A stretch of 64,000 bases of DNA from Epiperipatus broadwayi (lineage: Eukaryota; Onychophora; Udeonychophora; Euonychophora; Peripatidae): positions 1,052,001-1,116,000 of the forward strand of contig JAQFVV010006311.1 in NCBI GenBank assembly GCA_028023455.1, given 5' to 3'. Under the pieces are notes generated by a model. That model ran no database searches. It saw nothing but the letters and a program-made list of their open reading frames with translations, and was not told where the DNA came from. This document shows, in pieces, positions 26,243-36,480 of the stretch (its first letter is position 1; each line of letters opens with the position of its first letter). The position numbers and the translations under genes were made by a program.

Positions 26243-26286
26243 CATTATATATATTTCATGATGAACCAGCACTCATCAGTTGGTCC
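26243..26286 (-). ncRNA. Hammerhead ribozyme, best-preserved core (family R copy 6)
   Basis: Minus strand: GGACCAA, CTGATGA (complement of 26273-26279), stem II GTGCTG-GTT-CATCAT (pairs except for one C/U mismatch), GAAA (complement of 26254-26257), a short AU-rich stem III, then an A in the cleavage position and ATGG, which pairs with CCAA except at the first position. Both invariant core boxes are intact. The family consensus (stem II GUGCUG/CAGCAU, stem III AUA-UG-UAU, stem I CCAA/UUGG) folds as a type I hammerhead with a minimal stem III. Hammerheads with such short stem III are known in animals and may act as dimers. Confidence 0.7.
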
Positions 26287-26485
26287 AGATCATAATCTCC
26301 CACACACATATATAATCATTGCTCAGTTTATATTAAGATATCAAATATTCAAATTTTAATGGACAGGCTTCAATCTACTTAACCATCCAATTCTTCAGCC
26401 ATCTATACAATTAAAAATCTGAGAATGGAATGCCCAAATCTCTTGTTAATGCCAATATTATTGTCATGCCTATGTCAACTTTAAG

Positions 26486-26528
26486 TCTCTCTGATGAGTC
26501 CTGGTTCAGCACAAAATAAGTATATTGG
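26486..26528 (+). ncRNA. Hammerhead relic, family R copy 7
   Basis: Core CTGATGA intact (26491-26497), stem II with a changed base (GTCCTGGTTCAGCAC), GAAA changed to AAAA, TTGG present. The 5' stem I strand is replaced because the inverted junction cuts it off. Confidence 0.5.
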
Positions 26529-26606
26529 AAAACATTTAATTTTTTCAACATGTGTGTGGTCATGGGTATTGGTTGTATGACATAGTGTGGATAGCTGAAG
26601 GGAGTT

Positions 26607-26789
26607 GTTGTTTTAAAATAAATTTATTAAACATAGTAACATATTAATATACAGTTAAACTTAATAAAAATTTACATAGCATTCAGAATGAAACTTGAAA
26701 AGGTCAATGCAGAGAAAAGGGTATCTTAATAAGATTAAGAGGAAAATAAAACTTTCACCCAAGTATCATCATGTAGACCCACAGGCAAA
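26607..26789 (-). mobile_element. Short retroposed insertion with 14-bp target duplication
   Basis: AGCTGAAGGGAGTT occurs at 26593-26606 and again at 26790-26803, flanking 183 bp that other family R copies lack. On the minus strand the insert ends with AATAAA followed about 15 nt later by a short A-rich end, as in a 3'-UTR fragment or severely 5'-truncated LINE copy. Source unknown. Confidence 0.75.
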
Positions 26790-27344
26790 AGCTGAAGGGA
26801 GTTTAAAAGTCTGTGTTCAAATTTGCTTTATACATTTAACTTCAAGTATATAAATTGTATTCAAATATTACATATTGAACCTATATCCTGCCCATCCCTG
26901 TTTTATGTATTTAAATAGACAAGGTCCTGTACATGTGGAGTCAGGTCAACATGAGCATGACAATAATATTGGCATCAAGAAGGGATTTGGCCATTTCATC
27001 ATCAGATTTTTAATAGGATAGATGGTTGAAGAGTTGAGGGTGGGGTAGATTGAAGCCTGTCCATTAAAGTTTGAAGATTTGCTTTCTTAATATAAAACAA
27101 GCATTAATTATATATGAGTGTGGGAGATGAGTTCTGGTTAGCATGAAATATGTATATTGGAGTTAATTTTTTTACATGGGTGTGGTCATGTGTATCAGTT
27201 GTATGAGATAGAATGGATAGCCAAAGGGAGTTTGAAAGTCTGTGTTCAAATCCCCTATAATTACATCTAAATTCCAAGTATATAAATTATACTTGTATTT
27301 AAATATTATAAAATTTGAACTATAAGATGTAAATGAACTTATTT

Positions 27345-27555
27345 AAATAAGCCATTTTTTTGATAGGGGGAGTAGGATTCCTTCTTGTTGATTGCATGCA
27401 CATTGTTGGCAATATGCCAGTCCTCTTTAGCTTTGCATTTAGCATCATTTTTTCAGAGTAGATGATACTGGTGGATGTGATTCAAAGCTGTGACCATGTT
27501 TGGACTCATGTTTGAGGAAAATAGATTTAATATCAATATTAGTTTTAGCTTGATT
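27345..27555 (-). pseudogene. Penelope-like element 2, 3' part of GIY-YIG endonuclease
   Basis: The minus strand encodes NIDIKSIFLKHESKHGHSFE, the conserved (L)xxH-x5-GHxF segment that follows the GIY-YIG core in Penelope-like elements, and further on, in another frame, NNVHAINKKESYSPYQKNG. The latter parallels INAINRKDTCFDISKKWS at the end of the element at 56121-58074. It is separated from its upstream half (28749-29110) by the insertion at 27556-28748. Confidence 0.65.
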
Positions 27556-28748
27556 TTTTTTTTTATTAAGGTAAAAAAAATACTAATCACCTGCTACATG
27601 ATATTACAGTGTTCAATGTTACAAGGCGAAAACAAAGTACATACACTCGATAAATAACATATCCACAAAAGGGTTTATAACCTTACTCAATGTGTATCTA
27701 TATATGGATGAGCAAAGATCTGCACTGCTCAAACAAGGGAGCACAGCAGCCCATCAGAGCAGGAAAGGCACTGAAAACTTTGACCCTGTACCCTCCTGGC
27801 AGGTATTCCAGAAGCAGCAATAATCATCAACAGCCCACACCCACAAACCAGACCCCCAATGACCACCATCATCAACCCCTGTGAAAGAAATGAGGAGTGC
27901 AGACCTGTGCCCTCAAATATTACAACAAAACTATATCACTGTTACAAAAATAATATTTCTAGCTGGAGTGTCTAGCATCCAGTTTGTCAAATGAATTTGT
28001 CTGTGGTTATGATCTTGATAAAAGAATTGTTCGCTTTTATTCCTTGAATTTCTCAATCATTGTTAAAAGTTATTCATTAAGTGACTTTGTTAAAACAGTT
28101 GATTTTTCATCTTCCTCATCCATTAAATCCAATATATTATCATAAGCCTCCTGCATAACATTATTTACCCCATACTTTGATTGTAATGCCTCTTCATACT
28201 TAAATTCTTGGTTATTAACATTAAATAATTTGTTTGACTTGCTTCTCTCATTAGTTTCAAATTTTGATTTTGTAGATTTGTTCTTATTAATCTGAATCGC
28301 TTTTAGATAACGTTTTCAATTTTAAACTTTTATTAATCGGTTTTGCTTTTTAGATAACGTTTTCAATTTTAGACTTTTCGAAGCTTTCATCGACATTCAC
28401 TTTCTCTTTCCCTTGTGATATTTTGGGTGACATATAGTCCAAATCACCTGAGGTGTTCTCTTTGTTAACTGGATTCTCTTCTTCCATCAGTTGTTTATTC
28501 ATATTGCTGTTTTCTTGACTCACATTTCTCCCTCTATTCTGCACTTGATTTGATACATTCTCTGCCATTTTTGTTTTCACAACAATGTCAGTTAAATCCA
28601 TTGTTGCTGTTAGAAAACTAAAAGTTTTTTCATTTTGATAATAACACTTAAAGGTAATGAGTTTACCCTCAGTTTAGCTTCAAAATATTACAGTGAAGCT
28701 TCATTATCCTTTTTTAATTCCACCTAATATAGGGGACCTGAAACTAAC
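27556..28748 (-). pseudogene. Retroposed sequence with 15-bp target duplication and A-tail
   Basis: AGTTTTAGCTTGATT is present at 27541-27555 and 28749-28763. On the minus strand the 1193-bp insert ends in AATAAA merging into an A-run (T-run 27556-27564), so it was copied from a polyadenylated RNA by LINE-type machinery. Its first ATG (28601) opens an 83-codon frame rich in N/E/K/S (MDLTDIVVKTKMAENVS...). It is broken by a 21-bp duplication (28304-28324 and 28351-28371, 47 bp apart), after which a second charged segment (28290-28070) ends LMDEEDEKSTVLTKSLNE-stop. No domain is recognised. It is either a processed copy of a host mRNA for a disordered acidic protein or a non-autonomous element with an ORF1-like product. 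Confidence 0.65.
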
Positions 28749-29110
28749 AGTTTTAGCTTGATTGTATTAATATTTGTGAGATGTGATTCTTGTAGTAAGA
28801 TTGCATGAGAATCTCCAAAATAAACTGTGTTGTAATTTGTGTTGTTGCATATAATTTTATATACAACTTGAGAAACTGGCTCTGAGGGCAGCTTATCTTT
28901 TGTATTATAAATCTGGTGACTCAGCACAGGTGGAGTGAACTAATTGTACATGCTTTAGCACAGATTTTGTTTATACTGTGGGTAACCACATATGTATGGA
29001 GTGATATCCTGGATTTTAGCATAGAATATTTTAACAATATGAATAAAAGCTGAATCTTTGTATCTGATACTATGTAAATTATTGATGTATGTTTCAATAT
29101 TAGTTTTTCG
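28749..29110 (-). pseudogene. Penelope-like element 2, GIY-YIG N-terminal part
   Basis: The minus-strand frame 28927-28724 encodes DKLPSEPVSQVVYKIICNN, then YNTVYFGDSHAILLQ. This matches the Penelope endonuclease pattern VVYKIxC...C...VYIGETGRxLxxR; the YIG position is YFG here and the second cysteine is lost. Sequence up to about 29110 reads as the connecting segment in shifting frames. Stops and frameshifts make it inactive. The RT domain is not visible. Confidence 0.65.
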
Positions 29111-32100
29111 ATTGACTACATATACATTTTAAATTTTTTTTTTTTTTTTTAAAACCCACAGTTTTGTAAATACCTGTAAATTAATAAACCTAGTGAACAT
29201 AAGGAATATATTTTTATTTAATTCATAATTTTCAATTTTTTTTCTCTAGAAAATAATAACTGAAAACAATTTATAATGTTTAAAATAAATATAATTGATA
29301 TTATTACAGGACAAAAAAAAGTTTTAATGGTTAACTACTAAAGATAAGAGAAAGAAAAAAACAAAAATTTCTAAATAACCTAAATGCATTTTACAAGCAA
29401 GTGAAGGTAAAAAAGAATAAATGCTTGTTTTTTAGATTAATATAAAGATTCTGACCTTTATAAAAATATTATTTATACAAAACGTAAATGCATATTTTAC
29501 AAATGAAAAATTAAAAGTTATAATATTATTACTATTACTTAATATTTATAATTAATAAAGTGAAGTGAAAATTATATATAGTTTACAAATAATATTATGT
29601 ATGTACCCAGCAGATTTTAAAATTAATGATTATTATTTAATTTTTCACTTATTGTTTATTTCAGTTTTTAGCAGTGTATAGGCAATTTTAAAATACAAAA
29701 GAGTCGGAGATATACAGTTGAATTTACTATATATTTTCTTAATCTAAAAAAAATTATTATATTATACTTGCATTGCTACATAACATTCATTGTCATCATG
29801 TTGTTATACTTACAATATTTTTCTAAATGAGTTATATATGCGTACAAGCAGTGTAACCATTGGTAGTGTTTTAGAGTTTATTTTCTTTGGTTAGCCTGGA
29901 TTATTTGTGAATTTGGAGTAGGTTTGATTATTTTATTGACAAATTTAGTTTTAGATTTTTAATGTTTACATATGTCTATATATAAATTAATAAAAAAAAA
30001 ATTCTTGAAAAAGTATATTTTGTATCATTAAATTAAACTTACTATACTGTAAAATAAATTCATCAATTGTCTGCATAATTTTTAAAAATGTTTTTCTAAA
30101 TAATTTTTCTTCTTACATTTTGATATGTGTGTAATAATTTGTAATTGTAATATTAGCATAAATTTTTTAGATTTCACAATCTTAAATCTAAAGTAAAGTT
30201 AAAACATAAAAGTAAATCTCAAGATAACCTGATGAATGTCAATGTAGTGAGAAAAAAAACATGGTTGTATAATTATTTCACACTTTATTCTTAGTCAGAG
30301 GAAATAACCTAAATCTTTATGTCATAGATACTTCCTTTCCTTTTTACTAAATGTCATTATGATAGGTAATTAAAATTCTATTGTTCTCAAATTTAATATT
30401 AATGACAAATATTAAATGTATAGCAAATGATAAATTTTAGTATATGTATATTATTTTATATATGTAGAGTTTAAAAATTAGCATTATATTAAAGTGAGAT
30501 TATTTATGTATACGAACAACAACATTTATTCATAAATGCTTTTTTTTTAATGTTAATATTACATACATTCTTGATGAACAAATTAAAAAAAAAAAATCAA
30601 TATTTTTTTTTTACTGAAAATATATAGCATGAAGAGAATGTTTACTATAAATTGGAATCTTTGCTTTATATTGATTAAAAAAAAAAGTACAAACTAATGA
30701 AGTAACATTTTTATAAGCTTTGAAAATAATTTAAATTATATTTCTTATCCTTGCATTTAAAAGTTATTTTAACTTTCATAATAACATTGCTGATATCCAA
30801 TCTTGTTTATGTCGTAAAACAATAACTCAGTTGTCATGGCAATCTAAATATTGAATAAATATTGCTTGTTTAACATAAAATATAATTTTACCATATTAGG
30901 TATTGCATCTGTTGAATAAAGTTTCTAAGTATTAATCTTAAAAATAACTACTCTAATTATAATATGGTGTAATTTTTAATGTATTATTCATGATATCCCA
31001 ATTTAATAACTATATATATGCTAATAGTTTAATCTATAATTTTTTTTATTTGTCTAAGACAATGTGTTTTTTCTATTATGATATAACATTAACAAATTTA
31101 ATATTTAACCTATATGTTTACTATGAATGTTACTCCCATTTTATTTATAATCTACATATATTGTTATGCATTTAATATAAACTCTTAAAAAGCACATTCT
31201 TAGCAAAGGATTAAACAGAAATGGAAAACTGCAAAAACCCTTATAACTATCCTATGATTACTATTGGTTAGGTCTTTATTTTAAAATGAGCTATTTAAAG
31301 ATTATTTTACCTAGCTAGTTATGGATCAATCATTTTTCTTCTGACTTATTTTACTGGCAACTTTTGCTGGTACAATAATTGATTTTAAACTTTTTTCCAT
31401 AGAAAAAGATACTAAATTTAAATCACAAATAATGTCTCACTCATTAGATAATTTGCTATGTGAATGCTATTTAGAGTATGATAGAATTGGCACTGTGGAC
31501 ATGATAATATTTGTGATTAATAAGTATGATTATAAAATATGGGATAAAATATGTTAATCTAAATTATGTACATGATAATAGGCAGAGTATATAAACGATT
31601 AAATGGTAGTGGGATGTGAAACAAGTTATTGCTTTTAAAAAATTGGAAAAATATTTAATTAATATTAGAAGAATAAGACAATAGAATAATAATTATTGTA
31701 ATTAAATGAATTTTTATAAGAATAGGAAACTATTTTACAGCTCATTTAAGTTATTTTTAAATATGCTTATCAAATGTTTTGTGGAGCAAGTATTTGGACT
31801 TAGAAAAAATAAAAATGGCACTTTAAATATGAGAATTAAAAATGATGAATGAAATAAGTCTAAAAAATGGATAAAATAAAATAAAAAAATTATTAAAAAA
31901 ATTGTGAAATTAAACTGTAATGGTGTTGAGTAGAAATTATTAAAGATATAAAAAAGTGATCCAAGAAATAAAGGAACACATCTAAGCAATTAAATTCTAT
32001 TAGTTGTTTTTAAATATTTCATATAAATTTTACTCAATTGGAAAAATTTGTTTCTGTTATATTAATAAATAAATGGTTCAACTAAACATATATTGTTTCT

Positions 32101-33228
32101 ATGTAATGAAGGCTGTATAAACTCACAACCAAGTTAATAATCAAAAGTAGATCATATTTATTTGATATTTCATCAATTTCTCTTTTAAACAATATGCAAA
32201 TTGTTGATATAAATTTTGAGAGATTATTACTTGATTTTCCAAAATTTCAAAAGTATGTTATTCAAGTTTATACAAGTCTTAATAAAATTACTACATATAC
32301 ATTTGAAGGTAACTTGTAAATGCATATGGCCAACTTCACATCAGAAAAAAAAAGATTAGAAATATATAAAATATAACAGAAAACTAAAAAATAATCATAA
32401 AAGAAATTATTATAATAAGAATTTGTATGTAATTAAGGGATGAAAAAGTGGTTGTGAATACATACAAATTATTATCAGTACAAATAGATGATCAATGATG
32501 TAATAAACTTATAAAAGCTGGATTCTATACTATTAAACAAAAAAAAAGAAAAAAAAAGAAAAAGAGAAAGAACAATGATAAAACGCAGTAATTAATCTTT
32601 GTTGTATATCCAAGGAAACAGGAAAAAATTATTTACAAAATTATAAAAAATATGTTATTGCATTGAATAGATAAATAATTATGATATTTTAAAATGTGTT
32701 ATTTTACAATTTAAAGCTATTATAAATATAGAAGATATTGTACTTAATCAATTTAAAGGACAAGATATATATTATATTTATTTCAAAATTATGTAAAAAG
32801 TGAAAGTTTTTAAATTACAAGTATATAAAAATATACACTTACATACATAAATGCAGTCATAATTAGAGATACACACACATGGACCAATAAATAATAGATA
32901 TTTACCCAGTAATATAGCTAAATAGATGAATTAGTACATAATTAAATTAATAAAGTTATATTTTAATTTTTTTGCCTAATAAACAATTTTAACATTCCTT
33001 TACATTTTAAAAATTTGATTCTTTATTGATTTAATCTCTTTGTATCTAGAATCACTCACTGATTTAACTTTAAAAGATGAATCTGAAAAACAACTGAGTA
33101 ATTATCCCTACTTCTGCACAAGTATTGATTAAATGTCAACTTATACTACTAGAATATTTCTGCTAATAATGTAATATTAAAAGAATTTCTACTATTTCTA
33201 GAAATAACTATATGGCTGTTTATATATT
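29111..33228. other. Non-coding
   Basis: Very AT-rich sequence with many A/T homopolymers. Only the repeat fragment at 29854-29968 is recognisable. Confidence 0.5.
29854..29968 (+). repeat. Diverged relative of the 14-kb hairpin arm
   Basis: GCAGTG(T)AACC...GTGTTTTA...TTTGGAGTAGGTTTGATT...AATGTTTA aligns with 14131-14247, the right arm of the hairpin at 13708-14205 plus its 3' flank, at about 70% by eye. This copy is not palindromic. Confidence 0.55.
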
Positions 33229-33363
<135 letters not shown>

Positions 33364-34939
33364 TCAATTATCTGCTATAAAGAAGTATATGCACATATTT
33401 TAAAGTTATTTTTTTCAATTAAGTCTTTAAATGCTATTAGTTTTAAACAAAAACAATACCACTTTTCTTAATTTTAAAATGCTACAATTTGTAATATGTT
33501 ACACAAATAAATGAGAACAAATATTAATATACAGAGCAAAATTCTCCACACAGTGATGTCACCCAGTGGAAGCCAGAGTAACCAATAGATGCAGAAAAAT
33601 TATGCATAAAATCCCTATCTAGTGCCTTCTCATTCAATATCCGCAGACTAGTTTCTAACTTATGGTTTTCATGATGATCATACAATATTTGTAGTTTAAT
33701 GCAAAACAAGCAGACTGTTTTTTAAAAAGATCTACATTCTATTGATAGTGAAAAAAAATTCCTACCTTAAAATGATATTATATATTGATCTTTATCATAC
33801 AAATATTGAATCTAGAATTTTATGATTACTCAACTGGTACAAAAAAAAAGTCGTTTGTTTATTCTGAGTATAAAACTAATAATATGTGACTATATATCTA
33901 ATTTGTTTTTATTTTTTTAAGTTATAATTTTTATAATTCCCCATACTTTAGTTACCTACTAGTTTATTTATATGTTTACATCAAATTAGAAAAAAATCAA
34001 TAAGAATACAATTTTTTTTTCTTTTTACAAATGGTGATTTGAAAACTTCAAAAAATTACAGCAAATTGAAAAAAAGAAAAGGTAAAACTAATTATCAGAT
34101 ATTTCAGGACAAAGAAATAAAAATTATTTTTAAAAAGTGAAAAGATAAATAAATAAGCATTCTAATTATTTATTTTTTAAAACTTAAGAGATCTGTTTAA
34201 TTAGTCAAATATTGTAATGGATTTTAACCCCACTTTAAATGACTGGATCTTCTTATAAATTTTGTGCTTATTTGTTTTTCATGATAATCCAATATGACAA
34301 TTTGTCCAGTGTAACAGTGTTGGCAGAATGCATTTCAAATTGTAAATTGGTTCAATAAGTTTTGAGTCATGCACAATAGTAGACACTATATTTTTTAAAT
34401 TAAAGCTTTCATTTAATTTGAGGAAGAAATTTTAGTATTTACACTTAATTAAAATTAAAAGAAAAAGAAATGAAGAATAAAATCTTAATTTCTCTTAGAA
34501 TTGTTTATTGTAAAATTTACCTTTTTAAACCACTATCTTAATAAAAAGAAAAATCTTGTAATATTTAAAGATTGTCCAGCCTAAGAGAGTTGGTGGGTTT
34601 CTGATTTATTTTCAAATATTGGAAGTACAATAACAGTTTTAGATTGTCTGATTTTAAATTTGAATATGAATAGCTTTCCTGTTCATGATAAATGATTTTG
34701 AGAAATTGAAGTAAGTCTGTTGCAAAATAACCAAAACACTTAGAAATAATTAAAAAAACACTTACTTAGTTTGAGTGCTAATACAATAAAAAGCAAAAAA
34801 ATAATTTTTTTTCTTGGTTTACAGTTTTGGACATTATGTGTAACTTTAAGTAAAACTATTGGGCGTCCATAAAGTAATTAATTCAATCAGTAATATGATA
34901 TTTAATTCAACTACAAACTGTATTACCAAATTAATTAAT
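33364..34939. other. Non-coding
   Basis: No gene or element recognised. Confidence 0.5.
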
Positions 34940-35160
34940 TCCTGGATGTCATCATCATCAACCATTATCAATCCACTGCAGAATGAAGGTCTCTCCTCTG
35001 ATCTTTAGCTTCTCTTCTCCACATTACCTTTGCACACTTTCTTATTTCATCCATCCATCTCACACGTGGTCTCTTTTTGGGTCTTTTACAATCTCTTGGA
35101 ATCCAGTTTAATATTTCAGTTGTCCATCTATTACATATATAAATCAAGATTACATCCAAG
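34940..35160 (-). pseudogene. RTE/jockey-like LINE, 3' terminal fragment 1
   Basis: Minus-strand frame 35159-34968 encodes NRWTTEILNWIPRDCKRPKK, then RPRVRWMDEIRKCAKVMWRREAKD. This is the well-known C-terminal tail of a widespread metazoan LINE group (W-T-x-x-I-L-x-W-x-P-R-D...K-R-P...R-W-x-D-(D/E)-I). A stop follows, then TTGATGATGATGA, a simple TGA-type tail usual for RTE-like LINEs. Severely 5'-truncated. Confidence 0.8.
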
Positions 35161-35540
35161 AAAATAATTATTTTTTTGTATTTAGTGCATTAGTCTTCTC
35201 AAATTAAATAAAAGTTTTTTTAAATATATATATTTATATGTATATTATTTTAAATATATTAATTTAAATTTTTGTTTTTATATAAAGGTAGGGTGATATT
35301 AATTTCTCGTTCACCCTATTTATAGATAACCAACCAAACAAATAAAAAAGTCTTTACATTATAGTCCCTCTTAACATATATTTAAAATTACATTATTCCT
35401 TTAATAGTATCTAATCATTTGTTACTGTTAATTGCTTTGATAACTGATTATATAACTCATTAATGTTTTGATTTACTTCTAAAACTGAAATGCTAGAATA
35501 AATAACATTAAGAGGATGTTAAGCACTAGCAATGATGATT
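35161..35540. other. Spacer between two LINE fragments
   Basis: AT-rich sequence with no recognisable feature. Confidence 0.5.
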
Positions 35541-36480
35541 AAATAATTATTTATTACATTTTCAATCATTGATGATCCATTGAAGTATGAAAGTCTCTCC
35601 AAGTGTAATCCAGTTTTTGTGATACATTCCCAATCTTCACATCCCACTAAAAATTTCCTTATTTCATACAATCATCTCACATGTGATCACAATCTCTTGA
35701 CATCCAATTTAAAATTTCAATTGTTCATCATATCTTCAAGCAATAAGTCTAGCTCAAGTCTTTTAAATCTTTCAATGATGTCAATATCACCTATTTATTC
35801 TCTCATCCATGTGTTTCATTTTCAGTCTTTTATTATTATGCTAAAGATATGTCTCCCTAGTCTATTGAATGATTTGAAATCTCTGTAGTACTGTTTTGTT
35901 AAGTATTCAAATCTCATATCTATAAGTAAAAACTGACAAAGCATGTCTATTAAAAATCTTTTCTTAAATATTTATGAATATATTTTATTTTTAATATTAA
36001 GTTATTTCTATCAAAAGTACCCCATCAAAGTTTAATTCTATGATTAGTTTCATTCATAATGTTTCCATACACATTAATAATCTAACCAAAGTATTTGTAG
36101 TTGTTAACTTCTTCTAATTCATGATTACTAATTTTAATTTTTTTTAAAAAATCCATTGAATATTACTTCAGTTTTTTTAGTATTTATCTTTAATCCTACT
36201 TTCTTACTTTCATCTGATAACTTTTGCAACATTCCCTGAAGCGCTGAAGCATTATTTGCAAAAACAACCATATCATTTGCAAAGATCTAGATGATTGAAA
36301 AATTCCATTAATATTTATTTCATTAGCTTCCCATTTTAGTTCATAAAATACTTCCTGTAAAACTGCTGTAAAACGTTTTGAAATATGCAATCACCCTATC
36401 AGACAGTCTTACCAATGCTAATCTTACTAGTATTACTATGTAATCCAATCACTGTTATTACATTCTGATAAATATTCTTC
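35541..36480 (-). pseudogene. RTE/jockey-like LINE, RT C-terminal half, fragment 2
   Basis: Reading the minus strand from about 36480, ISIGKTV..GDC resembles RT motif B (GVRQGD). FTAVLQEVFYELKWEANEIN then INGIF lead to motif C, which after a frameshift reads FANDMVVFANNASALQGMLQ (one catalytic D changed to N). KLSDESKKVGLKINTKKTEV and LEEVNNYKYFG follow. Further on, EILNWMSRDC-like remains resemble fragment 1, so both belong to related elements, in the same orientation and about 400 bp apart. Many stops; dead. Confidence 0.75.

Larger units (their letters stand above)
26160..27335. mobile_element. Family R array C: inverted part, then direct near-dimer
   Basis: About 26160-26480 is a minus-strand family R unit including its hammerhead. 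From about 26483 the direct strand runs from a hammerhead core (26491) through a unit interrupted by a 183-bp insertion (26607-26789), a second core domain (27000-27070), a second truncated hammerhead (27120-27165) and a B-box-like GTGTTCAAATCCCC, ending near 27335. After removing the insertion and its target duplication, the direct hammerheads are about 440 bp apart. The inverted/direct junction falls at the same point as in array B, so both descend from one rearranged form or arose by the same mechanism. Confidence 0.7.

Noticed and set aside
27690-27884. 64-codon ORF ending in His/Pro-rich sequence
   Set aside because: It lies antisense in the 3' UTR of the retroposed insert, with no family resemblance.
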